Positions 48,801 through 60,520 of a stretch of DNA of 64,000 nucleotides are shown here, piece by piece. A program made the translations under genes and the position numbers. Source of the stretch: Saprospirales bacterium (GTDB lineage Bacteria > Bacteroidota > Bacteroidia > Chitinophagales > Saprospiraceae); contig JADJBL010000028.1 in assembly GCA_016703765.1 (NCBI GenBank), forward strand, positions 1-64,000, written 5' to 3'. Within the stretch, counting starts at the first letter, position 1. Every line of letters starts with the position of its first letter. The notes beneath the pieces are model-generated. The model had not been told where the DNA came from. It saw only the letters and a list, made by a program, of their open reading frames with translations, and did no database searches.

Positions 48801-51800
48801 TTTTCGCTTTTCTTGTCTTTTTTCAGGTCCCGCTTTATTTTTTTTCTTTCAAATATTTCTCTGAACTTGACATAATCTACGGACATGACGAGCCCAATGC
48901 CGGTTTCCACCACATAACCTTCCGTTACGCCTTCGTATTCGTTGTTGCGGTAGGCCCTGACGAGGTACCTGCCATCCTGGGTTAGAAAGTACTCTACATT
49001 GAGGTTGGGCGAGATACTGCTGCCCGCCGTGCCGTCCTGGTTGCTCTTGCTTCCGCCTTCCAATTCGAAGTTGGTGCCCACAGAAACATTCAGCCGGTCG
49101 TTCATCAAAGCTTTTGACACGCCTACATTCAGGTCTGTCTTGTTTTGCAGGCTGCCCGACGTGTAGTCCTCGGTAGAGACGACGTCAAAATTCAAGTCCA
49201 CCCCGGTGATCAGGGTACTGGCCAGGTTGTTGAGCTGCTCGGTCAGTATCTTGCTCACGCTTTGGCGTGCAAAAGAGCCGGCGGTTATCCCGCCGCCTGG
49301 ATTTTCAAATGGGTTTTCCGACACAAAGCGGTTGAGCAGGAGCAGGGCAAATACCTGTTTGTTCAGCTCGGAAGGCTCGGCCTTCAATTGACTCAGGCGC
49401 ATTTCCACCTGGCCGGCTATCTCGTTGTCAATCCGGACGGTGCTTTCTTCCGGTAAAATAATGTCGAAGGTAAGGATGGGCTGCATCAGCGGACCGGTCA
49501 TCTTCAGGTGCACCTCGAAGGGAAGCCGCTGCCGGTAGCGGAGATCCGCCTTGGCGCCGGTGATCTGGTCCTGCACCAGGTCCATGGCGGAGGCATTTGC
49601 TATGTAAACAGCCGTAATATCCAGGTTTCCGTCGGTGGGTTCGCCGGTCCAAACGATTTTGCTTCCTCTTTGAATGTCGAAACGGCGGCGAAGCAGGTTG
49701 AACGACATCTCATAGGCGCCTTCATCCAATTCATACGAACCGGTCAGGGTAATTTTCCCGCTTTGGTCGATGCCGGCATTCAGAATAGCTTCCCCCTGCA
49801 GTTTGATAAAGTCTCCGTTGCCTTCATCGATGACCAGGTTTATGACGGCTTTTTTGTCGATTTCTATATTGGTCGACAGCTCCATGCCCAAAATGGTTGT
49901 TTTGTTCAGGGAGTCCATGGCGGCTAAAAACAAGGAGTCGTTGAGGGGGGCGTCTTTATCTGTAAATACGACAACGCCCTCTCTTTCCACTACGCCGGGC
50001 TGGGATTGTGGCAACACCACTGTCAGCCTGGTGTCTTCATTTATTCTGAGGGCGCCGTCTATGACCGGCGAACTTTCCGTGCCGCTCAGCCTTAAATTGG
50101 TATCAAAGAAAAGCTGGCCGTAATACAGGTCGTTATCTTTTTTCGTGCTGTTCAGGGCCCTGAAATTATTTGCCTTCAGGCTCAGGTCAAATTCGTAATT
50201 CAGGTAATTTTTTGTCGATGCCAATCCGTGGAGGGTGAGCTTGTTTTCGGAAAAGTCTCTCACCGTAAAGGAGTTAAATCGCAGCCCCTTGTCGTCGACG
50301 GCTATGATCTGCTCTTCGTCGATCCGGAATTCGCTGTTGAGGGCCGTGACCACTACGCTCGTCTTGTGGAAACTTAGGGTTCCGGCAATGTCGGGAACTT
50401 TTATGGTCCCGCCGATATCCACATTCCCGCTCAGGAACCCTTTCCCATCGCGAATGCTACCCATACTCGCCGCCTCAATGGTCTTTAGCTGCAGGCTTTT
50501 GATGTGAAGGTTCAGGTCCATATTGCTGTTGTTTTCCGCTTTCAGGTAGTAGTTGCCCGTAAGCGCCACGTCGTTTCCCCGACCGGTGATGGTCAGGTTG
50601 GTGGCAAAAACATTGGATTTGGTATTGTCGATCTTCGCATTCAAATCGCCAATCGTATCGCGGTTGACCGACAGGTTGGAGATGGTCAGGTCGGTGGTGA
50701 AGTTTGGCTGCGTAGTCAGGTCGTTTAACAGGATGCTTCCGTTCAGGGTGCCATCTGCCAGCGTGGAATCCGGCTGGACAAAACCGGTCAGGGTGACCAG
50801 GCGGAAGTCGGCAAATTGCACTTCCATGGGACTGTTTGCATCCGCACTTTCGCTTTGGATAATCAAATGCTGCTCGTCTTTGCTCAGGTCGAAATTATCC
50901 GCGTTTATAATACTCGGGCCGAAGCGGACCAGGTTATCCTCATTGATGGTCCAGGGTTCGTAATTCAGCATTAAACTGTCCGGGTGAAGCGACAGGGCGA
51001 ACACCTTTTCCGGCTCCTGCGACAACAGGCCGTTCAGCCGGTATTTATCGCGTTTTGCCTCGTCGCCTATTCGCAGGGCAAAATCAACCTGATCATTGGC
51101 AATGTCTGCCCGAAGCCGCGTGCCGAGCAATTCGAAGTTCTCTCCATTGCTGATCTCCGCTACATTGGTTACAACCCGGAGTCTGTCTCCTTCGGTCGAT
51201 GCGGTCAGGTTCAGATCTGCCAGAGTGCTGGCGCCATAGGTAATGTAAGGCGAAAGGATGCTTGCATTCCAACCGTTCGCGTCCGAGAATTTGCCGGCCA
51301 TGGTGATTTCATCCATGCGTTTCAAATCGGGTATGAAAGCCCGAAGAGTGTGGTGGTCTATGACTCTCGCGTCGATCGTAAAGTCGTATGGATCGGGAGG
51401 GCTTGCAAGGGTGTCGGTTTGGAGGGCATAGTAGGGCTGGATGGCCTGTGTAAAAATATCGCCCAACTGCACCAGCTTATATACTCCAATGATGGTCGCA
51501 TGTAAGAAATCGGTTTTTGCGGCAATGACCTGTTGCCCGTTTTCATACACTGCGATCACCTCGACGGAGTCCAGGTTTATCCTTTGGTTATTGGCAACCA
51601 GCAAGGAATTCACAAGGTAGATCTCCCCGTTCAGCGAATCGAGGTTCAGTTCCGGAAAATTGGCCACGACCTCTCCCCGGTAGATGATCGGATTGGGGGT
51701 GAGATTTAGCGGACCTGTTTTGATGCTATCTATGGAGGCTTTTACAATGAAAACCGGGGTGATCCCCCCCCAAATCGCCGTTGGCCTCGAAGGCAAAGTG

Positions 51801-53372
51801 GAGGTTCGGGTCCTGCATACCTCCCTTGGCGCTGTATTTTTGCTTGGCAATAGCCCCGTCCAGCTGGATGTTTTTGTAGTTGTACTGCTTGAATTCTATA
51901 CTTTGTATCAAGCCTTTGATCGTCGCATCTGCTGTCTTCAGATCGAAACCCTTGCCATGTACGATTAAGCCCGCAGTGATCTTGCCGATGGTTTCCGGCT
52001 GCTGGATGATCTTGCCGACATCCAGCGCCAGGGTGAAAATTTCCGCCGCATAGGTAGCCGTATTTGGATCGGTCACCTGGGTTATCGTCCCATTTATTTT
52101 TGCATCTCCCGACGAGGAGTAAATAAAAAGATCGACCACAGCGCGGTCGAGGCCCCCTTTTAGGGTTCCATTTAAGGACAGGGCGTCCGGAAGGGTAATG
52201 TTGTCCGGAATCTGACCGGGTGGAACGAAAAACTGGATATCCGCCAGGGAGGTGCTGAAATTCCGGATCGTGAGATCGGCGGAAATGAGGTTTGGGTCCG
52301 TCACGTTCAAAAGCGTCCCGGAGAGATCCCCCTGTGTGTTTTGAAAACCGCTGAATTGCAGGTTTGGGATATGTAAGCCTCCATCTCCGATCGTATACTG
52401 AAAAGTGGCTTCCAAATCCCGGAGCACGGCGCCGCTTTTTTCGGTCAGTCTTGCCGAAGTTATATTTGCCGAAATGGTGTCCGGGTGGTAAAAAACCTTG
52501 TTTGCCCGAAGAAAAAGGTCCTGGACGTCCAAATGCGCATAATCCAGGCCGGTGCTCAGCAGGGGCTTGGTTTGGTCGTCGAAAGTAAAATCAAATTCAT
52601 TTATTTCTACTTCCCGAAGGGCGAACAGGAGATTGCGGGCGTCGATTTTTTCGGGAACGGCTTCCAGGTTTTTAAACGAAAAAGTGACGGCGATGGCTCT
52701 TCCTTTGTTTTTATATGTTCCACTTATTTCCCCGAGATTCATGCTTGGCGCCTCGATGACCAGCTTGTCGGGATCGAATTCGTCTATCCTGGTGTCGAGA
52801 TGACCGATATGAACGGCCACATCATCGCCTCTGAGCCCATCGTAAAATACGACCCTGGTATCTTCCACAATTAATTTTTCAACCGCCATGCTCAGGGTTA
52901 CCGAATCTCTGTCGGGCTTTATTTTTTTTGGCGTAAACGCATCGACGATAAACTGGAAGTTGAACAGGGTGTCCGGGCCTGGTCGCTTTATTTTTGCCGT
53001 AATGCCATTAAGATTGATTTCGTTGATCTGGATCTCATTATACAGCAAAGGCATCAGGTTAATGTCCACCATGAGCTGGTGGCCGGCAAGCAGGGTGTCT
53101 CCGGTTTTGTCTTCGATGTAAACGCCCTCCAGCACCAGCATTTTGGGAAAGGACACATCCAGCCGATCTATTTGCACTTTTGTATCCAGCTTCTGTTCGA
53201 GGAAGGACACAATTTTTTTACGTGCAAAGTTTTGTACCGATGCAGTTTGGATAAGCAGAAGGACCAGCGCAACTAAAAACAGAAGGGAAGAAAAAAATAT
53301 CAGAAAGCTCCTGGCGAATATGGATGGTAGTGATCTTCTTTTTTTATTCTCTTTTTCTTTTTTGGAGGACAT
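48797..53372 (-). CDS. tamB: TamB, translocation and assembly module protein, frame-disrupted
   Basis: Inner-membrane-anchored AsmA-like protein reaching across the periplasm. From 53372: cytoplasmic basic tail, one membrane helix (SFLIFFSSLLFLVALVLLLIQ), an AsmA/DUF748-like start (LDTKVQIDRLDVSFPKMLVLEGVYIED), then a long repeating beta-groove region, and the C-terminal TamB domain (DUF490; near 49200-50000). A run of eight G (minus strand, 51771-51778) shifts the frame; seven G would read NGDLGGITPVFIVKAS continuously. Repaired length is about 1520 residues, typical for Bacteroidota TamB. It forms an operon with tamL by a 4-base overlap. Confidence 0.93.
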
Positions 53373-53467
53373 AAAGTCTTTAAGGATGAAAACCCGTATT
53401 TACCGGCAGTTTCCCCTAGCAATAGCGCATAATATAGCGCTTTTTAATCACAATAACAACTCCACAG

Positions 53468-55156
53468 CTAATCCCTGACCCGTTTTGCCTTTACCTCTCC
53501 CTCCGGCAGGTGCAGGATCGCGCTGGGTTTGCCCTTTCCGCTCAGCACGATAGTCAGGTCGTTGGAGGGGGCGTGAAAGGCCATCCCTTCAAAGTGTTCG
53601 AACTCCTTGTCGGGCGTTTCCATGAAGCGGATGTCGGCCAGGGCTTCGCCCTCCCAGACGAACATGGCGTAGTCGTCCTTCTTTTCAAACTGGAGTTTGA
53701 TAAAGGCCAGCATCAGGCCCCTTTCTTTGCGCGACACTACGCAAAACTCCTCGGCCGATTGGAATTTGCCGAAGTTTGCTTCCTCCTCTTCCCAAAAGAT
53801 TTTGGCCTGGTTTTCCGCTTCTTCCGGGGAGATCCCGTTGGCCTCGGCGAATAGCTCGTAGCGCCCTTTGCGGGTATTCTCCAGCATGGTAAGGGTGCGT
53901 TTGGCCACGAGCTGGGTTTCCTCCGCCTTTTCGGTGCCCTCGGCGACCAGGCTGCGGTAGGCTTCTTTATCCGTGGTTTTGATCCTTAAGCGGTCGTTTT
54001 CGTCGATGTGCAGTTGGAAGGTGGCCCCGGAGGGTAGCCGGTATTCGCCGTTGAAACGCTCCGCCACGCCTTCCTCCAGCGTGCTTGCGTCGCCGGCCAG
54101 GATCTCCATCAGGCGCATGGCGATATCGTCTGAAATTTTATTGTTGGAATTGGAGGATACCACTATACACAGGTCTGTTTCGGGCATGAAGGACATGTTG
54201 GCGTTGTAAACCCCGTTGCCGCCGTTGTGCCAGATCATCCTTTGCCCGCCTATATCCTGAACCACCCATCCGTAGCCGTAGAAACTCAACTCGGCGGGTC
54301 CTTCCGCGATATGGGGCTCGAACATTTTATCCGTCGCGGATTTAGGCAGCACGGTGTTGTCTTTCAGGGCTTTATACCATCGGTGCATATCGCCTACGGT
54401 CGAGAGCACCCCGCCGTTGGCTCGCAGGTGCCATCCCGGACCGTCGGACAACCAGGGCCGGTCGAGGGCCGTGCCCCAGCGTTCGCCGTTGCGGTAGCCC
54501 ACTGCCAGTTCTTCTTTGCGGAACCCCGACAGGAGGTAGCCCGTGCGGGTCATACCCGCCGGCAACCATAGGTGTTCCCGCAGGAATGCTTCGTATCCCA
54601 TGCCGCTCACCTTTTCTACGATGATGCCCAGCAGGCTGTAGCCTACGTTGGAATAAAGGTGTTCCTGACCTGGTGCGTTGACCAGTTCGGAGCCAAAGGC
54701 CAGCTTGGCAAATTGATCGGCATTCAGGTTTTCGTAGTCGTCCCCGAGGGCCGGCGGGAATCCGGCCGAATGGGTGAGGAGTTGGTGTAAGGTAATAGCC
54801 GCTTTATCTTCCGGAGCTTCGGGGAAGTATTTGGACAGGAGGTCTTCGACGCTCAGTTTTCCCATCGCCTCGAGTTTCATAATCGCCGCTGCCGTAAATT
54901 GTTTGGTGATGCTGCCCACGCTGAACACCGTCTCGGCCGTCTGCGGTTTTTGGGCCTCCCGGTCGGCCATGCCGTAGCCTTTCTCGATCAATATCTGCCC
55001 TTCGGAGGCGACGAGCGCAGAACCCGACCAGCCGTTTCGGGCGGCTTTTTGGAGGTAGGTGTCGAGTTGGGTTGGGAGATCGCCGGTGGTTTGAGCTTGA
55101 ACGGCAAATACCAGGAACATCGAGAAGAGAAGCAGGGTTGTTGCTTTTTTTGTCAT
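53468..55156 (-). CDS. serine hydrolase of the beta-lactamase/class C esterase family
   Basis: 562 residues, signal peptide ending VQAQ. The N-terminal catalytic domain (about 30-370) has SxxK in SVGSITKQF (near 80), YSNVGYSLLG (YxN) and the third motif HNGGNG. The C-terminal 190 residues form an extra domain with beta strands (FNGEYRLPSGATFQLHIDENDRLRI) like the lipocalin-like tail of these hydrolases. Probably a periplasmic peptidase or esterase acting on D-amino-acid peptides; true beta-lactamase activity is not implied. Confidence 0.9.
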   Translation of the reverse strand: MTKKATTLLLFSMFLVFAVQAQTTGDLPTQLDTYLQKAARNGWSGSALVASEGQILIEKGYGMADREAQKPQTAETVFSVGSITKQFTAAAIMKLEAMGKLSVEDLLSKYFPEAPEDKAAITLHQLLTHSAGFPPALGDDYENLNADQFAKLAFGSELVNAPGQEHLYSNVGYSLLGIIVEKVSGMGYEAFLREHLWLPAGMTRTGYLLSGFRKEELAVGYRNGERWGTALDRPWLSDGPGWHLRANGGVLSTVGDMHRWYKALKDNTVLPKSATDKMFEPHIAEGPAELSFYGYGWVVQDIGGQRMIWHNGGNGVYNANMSFMPETDLCIVVSSNSNNKISDDIAMRLMEILAGDASTLEEGVAERFNGEYRLPSGATFQLHIDENDRLRIKTTDKEAYRSLVAEGTEKAEETQLVAKRTLTMLENTRKGRYELFAEANGISPEEAENQAKIFWEEEEANFGKFQSAEEFCVVSRKERGLMLAFIKLQFEKKDDYAMFVWEGEALADIRFMETPDKEFEHFEGMAFHAPSNDLTIVLSGKGKPSAILHLPEGEVKAKRVRD

Positions 55157-55193
55157 AGCTTTTGGCTTTGATTTAAATCATTTTTTGAATTTC

Positions 55194-55264
55194 TAACCGC
55201 TAAGGCGCAAAGGACGCAAAGATCTGCTCGCGTCGCCTTAGCGTCCTTTGCGCCTTAGCGGTTA
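55194..55264. terminator. perfect 24-bp inverted repeat, CGCWAAGG family
   Basis: Arms 55194-55217 and 55241-55264 are exactly complementary over 24 bases. Same unit as the repeats near 39779, 46461 and 60731. It lies between the stop of the DUF2490 gene and the start of the serine-hydrolase gene, both on the minus strand, so it probably terminates the former. Confidence 0.8.
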
Positions 55265-55323
55265 ATAAAAAACAAAGGTGGGGGATTTTTTGGATTACGA
55301 AAAATTTCGTAGGTTAATTAGGG

Positions 55324-55980
55324 TTAAAAAGCCACAAAAGCAATCAGATTCACTTGATCCCGGGCCCGGCTGTCCAGGTATTGAACCATATACCCTGCTT
55401 CCAATTGCACATGGTTGTTGAATTTATAGCCTATTCCTCCATAGAGGCGGTTTCTGTCGAATTTGGTGTTATTCGTATTCAGGAAAATCTCGTTGTACCC
55501 GGATAAATAGAGGGTGTTTCCGGTCAATTCATTCCTGGTTAATGCAACGGTACAGGCCAAAAAATAGCGGAGCCGCAACCTGAAATCCCGGTCTATAAAC
55601 CGCTGCTCAAACCGGTATCGGTGCTGGATATTAAACCTGCCGAATTTCTGCCGGGTGATGAATTGCTGGAAGATCCTGTGCTCGTCTATTTCGATTTTGT
55701 CGGCCGAATTGGGCAAGTAGTTTTGACTGTGAATGAAGCCGTAGCCCAGTAAAATATTGTTGTTGTTTTCAGCCAGATTATACCCGATGCCCGTCCTGAT
55801 TAGCAGCTGCTCCAGGTCGCCGATGGCGTTGTAGTTTCGGTACTGGACCTCGTGGTGCCAGTTCCATTTTGCATCGATCTTTTTATTGCCGAAATAGATC
55901 AGCCAGTTGCCCAGCTTGCTGTCCTGGGACTGGCTGATCCATGGAAGGAATAGAATAAATAAAATCAATTTAGCTTTCAT
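55324..55980 (-). CDS. DUF2490 family outer-membrane protein
   Basis: 218 residues from Met at 55980; signal peptide MKAKLILFILFLPWISQSQ. The body is DUF2490-like barrel: NWLIYFGNKKIDAKWNWHHEVQYRN, IRTGIGYNL, FNIQHRYRFEQRFI, RYFLACTVALTRN, and GGIGYKFNNHVQLEAGYM, ending NLIAFVAF. It begins 66 bases after the susD stop and could share that transcript. Function unknown. Confidence 0.85.
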   Translation of the reverse strand: MKAKLILFILFLPWISQSQDSKLGNWLIYFGNKKIDAKWNWHHEVQYRNYNAIGDLEQLLIRTGIGYNLAENNNNILLGYGFIHSQNYLPNSADKIEIDEHRIFQQFITRQKFGRFNIQHRYRFEQRFIDRDFRLRLRYFLACTVALTRNELTGNTLYLSGYNEIFLNTNNTKFDRNRLYGGIGYKFNNHVQLEAGYMVQYLDSRARDQVNLIAFVAF

Positions 55981-56046
55981 AGGCTCAAACAATTCGGTTT
56001 CATGGGCAACAACCGACTTTACCGAATGTTCGGGCTACATTTCGCT

Positions 56047-57549
56047 TTACCAACCCGGGTTCTGATCCAACAGCGGGTTGGCATTCAGGGCCGAGGTCGG
56101 GATCGGGAACAGGAGGAAATGCTCGTCCACCGCCGGAGCCAGACCATGGGCCTGGGTGAAAGTGCCGAAGCGGATCATATCCTGCCTCCGATGGCCCTCC
56201 CAGGTCAATTCAAAACCCCTTTCGTTGTAGATGTCGTCGAGGGTCGGATCGGACGTCAGGGCATTGAGTCCCGCGCGCAGTCTTACCTCGTCGATAAAAG
56301 GTTTTGCGGTCCCGGCATTGCCCATTCGGGTATGGCATTCCGCTTTCATCAATAAAATATCGGCATAGCGGTAGATGGGGAAGTCGTTGGAAGCCCCGCC
56401 GCTCGACTTGGGATCGACCGGCCAAAACTTGATATTCCGGGCGCCGGCGTTGGGCGGAGCGCCGGGGTTGTCGAGATTGGTGACCTCCAGGGTGTAGACG
56501 ATAAAGCCGGTCGGCTGCGGACCCCAGGGATCCGGACCGTAGCGGAACTGCCTTTTACGGATATCGTTGTCGTCGAATTTTTCGACATATTCCTGCGGCA
56601 CGATGGAGCCGTTCCAGGCGCCGTTTCCGGTGAGCAGGGTGCCGTCCGTGCCGCCCAGGCTTCGGATGGTAAAGATATTCCTGCCGACGATGTCGGCAGT
56701 GATATAGATAGCCAGGATGGTCTCGTCGTCCGGGCAAACATCGCCGAACAATTCGTAGTATTTATAACCCAGGACGTTGTTGGCGTCGGCAGCTCCGGAA
56801 TGCAGGGTATATCCGCCCTCGCTCACCTTGTCGCAGGCCTCCAGGCATTTGTCCCACATGGCCGTGCCGGTGTAGACCTCCGCGTTCAGATACACCTTGG
56901 CCAGCAAAGCGTAGCCGGCCCATTTGTTAAACCTCCCGTAGTAGTCTCCTCCCCGGGTGGTTGACAGGTATTCGACATTCTCGGTCAGTTCGCTCACTAC
57001 AAAATCGAACACATCTCTACGGCTCGCTTGTGGGATCTGATCCACGGGCAGGCTGTTTTCGGTGTAAAAGGGCACATCGCCCCAATCGTCTATCAGTAAG
57101 TAGTAGAAGAATGCCCTCAGCACCTTGGCCTCGGCGATTTTGGCCGGGTCGGCCTCGGCGGATTCCAGCTGCCCGATGGCGAGGTTGGCTTTGAAAATAG
57201 AGGCATAGAGCCAGTTCCAGGTAAAATTGATAAACCCGTCGGTGGGGAGCCATTGGCGGAGGTACAAGCGCGCAAAATCGAGCTCCCAGTCGCCCGTGGT
57301 GCGGTGCGGCACCACCTGCTCGTCGGATGACATGCAATTCAGGTCGTACCAGCCGCGGTCGGCCCCGGCGTAGCCCACGCCGTTCCAGTTGCCCGGTATT
57401 TGTGCATACACATTGGCCAGGGCCGCATCGGATCCCTCGGGGGATGCGTAAAAATCCTTGGCTGCGTATTTATCGTACACATGCTCTTCGACGTCGAGGC
57501 AGCCGGTAAAGAGCAAGATCGCAAGCGATGAAATGATTATCCTGTTCAT
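56047..57549 (-). CDS. SusD/RagB-family lipoprotein
   Basis: 500 residues. Lipobox LLFTGC (Cys17). TPR-like helical fold with RagB/SusD features: EHVYDKYAAKDFYASPEGSDAALANVYAQI, AEAKVLRAFFYYLLIDDWGDVPFYTE (the conserved RaxxYFxLvxxwGdVPl motif), KWAGYALLAKVYLNAEVYTG, and RYADILLMKAECHTRMGN, with the C-terminal ERGFELTWEGHRRQDMIRFG. It sits 21 bases after the SusC gene and caps its barrel to deliver a ligand. Substrate cannot be read; no glycosidase gene is adjacent. Confidence 0.95.
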   Translation of the reverse strand: MNRIIISSLAILLFTGCLDVEEHVYDKYAAKDFYASPEGSDAALANVYAQIPGNWNGVGYAGADRGWYDLNCMSSDEQVVPHRTTGDWELDFARLYLRQWLPTDGFINFTWNWLYASIFKANLAIGQLESAEADPAKIAEAKVLRAFFYYLLIDDWGDVPFYTENSLPVDQIPQASRRDVFDFVVSELTENVEYLSTTRGGDYYGRFNKWAGYALLAKVYLNAEVYTGTAMWDKCLEACDKVSEGGYTLHSGAADANNVLGYKYYELFGDVCPDDETILAIYITADIVGRNIFTIRSLGGTDGTLLTGNGAWNGSIVPQEYVEKFDDNDIRKRQFRYGPDPWGPQPTGFIVYTLEVTNLDNPGAPPNAGARNIKFWPVDPKSSGGASNDFPIYRYADILLMKAECHTRMGNAGTAKPFIDEVRLRAGLNALTSDPTLDDIYNERGFELTWEGHRRQDMIRFGTFTQAHGLAPAVDEHFLLFPIPTSALNANPLLDQNPGW

Positions 57550-57570
57550 TGTTTTGATCTTTTTAATCGA

Positions 57571-60520
57571 CTAAAAAGTGATGTTTAAACCGATCGCCAT
57601 ATTCCTGGTGCGGGGGTAAATGCCCGCATCCCTCCGGATCCATTGCCGCCCGATACATTTAATTCGGGGTCGAGCCCGGTGTATTTCGTAAACACAGCCA
57701 GGTTGTTGCCGGTCAGCGACAGCCGCAGCGCTTGAATGTATTTGATACTGCCGGGTCGGAAAGTGTATCCCAGCGTCAGGTTGTCGAACCTAATGAAGGA
57801 TCCATCTTCCAGCCACAGGTCGGACCCGTATTTGGAGGTGAAAAGGCCCGTTTCCACAGCACTTTTGAGCAAATTGGATTTCCCCAGGTTTTCAAAATAG
57901 CTGAAACTCGTTTTGATGCTGTTGTAGATCTTGTTTCCACCCGACCCGCGCCAGAGCATGGACAGGTCGAAGCCTTTATAGCGAATGGAAGGAAAGAAAG
58001 CAAAAGTGTAAGTCGGCAGGGCAGAGCCCGCAAAATATCGGTCCGGACTCCGGTCGCCCTGGTCGATGATGCCGTTGCCGTCCATATCGACGACCAGTTC
58101 TTCGTTGGTGCCTTCCTCTTTTCCTTCGTGTTTGAGGATGTTGAACGTGCCAATGGGCTGCCCTTCGATCAGATAGGCGTTGAAGCCCATGCCCACGTAG
58201 TCGGTATTGACTGGAATGCCGTTGATGTCTCCGCTCAGGCTCAGGACCTCGTTGCGAAGGAGAGATACATTACCCCCCAGCGCCAGTTCAAGGTCCCTGC
58301 CTTGCAGGGCGATCCAGTTAAGGGAAAGTTCGACCCCCTCGTTTATCAGGCTGCCCACATTGGCGACTACCGACCCGAAGGGGTAGGGCGGTTGGGGAAC
58401 CGTGTAATTAAACAACAAGTTTTCGGTGGTGGCGCTGAACACATCCGCCGCGCCGCTCAGGCGACCGCGGAACAGTTCGAAATCGAGACCAATATTGGTC
58501 TGGTAGCGGGTTTCCCAGCGCAGATCGTCGTTCGAGTTTTGCGTAACGCCAAAGTTGGTGATCAGTCCTCCGTTGAAGAAAATGGTGCCCGAGAGGCCCA
58601 CCAACTGCAGGGAATTTTGAGGATACAGCCCCTGCTGGTTGCCGGTGATGCCATAGCCAGCCCTGAGTTTCAGGTAGCTGATGAAATCCAGGTTTTCCAT
58701 GAAGGGTTCTTCGGAAATCCGCCAGGCGGCCGAAACGGAGGGGAAGCTACCCCATTTGTTGTTGGTTCCAAACACGGAGGAGCCGTCCTGGCGAAAACTT
58801 GCCGTGAGCAGGTATTTATCCGCAAAGGAATAATTGAGGCGACCGAGGAAAGAGATGAGGGTACGGTCGTTTTTGTAGGAAGAAATATCCCCCGGCAGCA
58901 CCTCGCTGATCGATCCCAATTGCAGGGCGTGGAACGTGGTAATGTCGCTGATAAAATTGCGGCCCTGGGCGAAATTGCCCGTATAGGTCTGGTTTTGCCA
59001 CTCGTACACGGCCAGGGCCTTCACTTGATGGCGGGAAAAGCTTTTTTCAAAAGTCAGGCTGGCATTCATCAGTTTCTCGTCCTGGAGGTTGGTCCTGATA
59101 TTTCCAATGCCGTTGTAGTCGATGGCGTCCGGTATGGTGGACCTTGCCGGGGCGTAATACCCTCCGAAGTCGTCCACCCTGCGCCAACTGCCGAACCACC
59201 CGATGCTCAGGCCTTTTAGTACCTCCAGATCGGCTTTGAAACTGCCGAAGAGGTTATTGGTCTCGTTTTCATTGGCAACGGTTTCGGCTACTGCATACGG
59301 GTTGATGTACTGGAATACATTTACATCGAAAAAGTAGCTTCCGTCTTCGAAGTAAATCGGGTCGGTCGGTTTGGAAATGTAGGCATTGCTGATCAGGTTG
59401 GCCCGGAATGCGGCCCGTCCCACTCCTGTGGGGCTCCATATATTTTTCCTGATCCCGCTGCTTAGATGGACATTAAAATTTAGCCGGTCGTTCAGGGCCT
59501 TTTGGTTGGCCTGGATGCGGGCGATGTAGTTATTGCTGGTGGAATTGATGACCACCCCTTCCTGCAGGATTGCCGAAACCGAGGCCCGGTAATTAAAATT
59601 GCTGGCGCCTCCTCCCATCGAAAGGGTATGGTTTTGGGTATTGCCGGTCTGCGTCAGCAGGTCGTACCAGTCGGTGTTGCCCCCGTGATCCGTAGAGGAA
59701 GGAACGCCCCAGACCTGGGCCTGTTCTCTCCATTCACTCGCGTCGAGCATCTCCAGCTGATTGGCCAGGACATCGACGGACATGATTCCGCTGTATTCGA
59801 TGGCCACCCGGCCTTCCTTGTTTTTCTTGGTGGTGACGAGGATGACGCCGGGCGCTCCCCGCGACCCGTAAATAGCCGTGGCAGATGCGTCTTTCAACAC
59901 GTCGATCGACTCGATCTCGCTCGGTGGCACCTGCCGCAGCAAGTCCAGGTTTCCCTGTATGCCGTCGATCCCCACCAGCGGATCGTTCCCGCCGATCAAA
60001 GAGGTGATGCCTCTGATCCGTACCCCGGGATTGGTACCCGGCTCGCTGCCAATTTGTGTCACACTGACCCCTGCGGCCCGTCCGGAGATCTGCTGCAAGG
60101 GGTTGGTGATGGCGCCCTGGTTAAATCTTTCGAAGTGACCTGCGAAACGGCGCCGGTCACGTCTTTCTTCCCCTGGGTGCCGTATCCCACCACGACGACC
60201 TCTTCCAGGAATTTTCCCGCTACAAGTGTGATGTCATAATAGGTCTGAGCGGTAACGGCAACTTCCAGCGCCTGGTATCCCGTGTAGGAGACCATCAGCA
60301 CGTCGCCGGTACTGGCTTGTAAGGAGAAGCTGCCGTCCAGTTCCGTGATGGTTCCGGCAGAAGTCCCTCTAATCTGAATGTTCGCCCCGATGAGGGGTTC
60401 GTACGTTTCCGCATCGGAAACCTTGCCCGATATGGTTTGTTGCGCCTGGGCCATATTCAGGCCGGCTAGCGCCAGCAGAATGAACAGCCCTCTGCACAGG
60501 ATTTGGTAATTGATACGCAT
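57571..60520 (-). CDS. SusC/RagA-family TonB-dependent receptor, frame-disrupted
   Basis: Signal peptide (MRINYQILCRGLFILLALAGLNMAQAQ), carboxypeptidase-like domain (ISGKVSDAETYEPLIGANIQIRGT), then a box of the SusC type (EEVVVVGYGTQGKKDVTGAVSQV). Near 60125 one T is missing; adding it gives SKDFNQGAITNPLQQISGRAAGV. The plug follows (ILVTTKKNKEG, SIDVLKDASATAIYGSRGA) and a long barrel. Near 57636 one G is missing; adding it replaces the odd tail by DAGIYPRTRNMAIGLNITF, the usual aromatic end, with a stop at 57571. Repaired length is about 983 residues. Confidence 0.93.

Noticed and set aside
51726..51850. Programmed frameshift in tamB at the G run
   Set aside because: Many unrelated genes in the window are broken the same way, so sequencing error is simpler than programmed shifting in each.
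57732..59219. 495-codon frame antisense to the SusC gene
   Set aside because: Shadow frame; the receptor reading on the minus strand is unambiguous.
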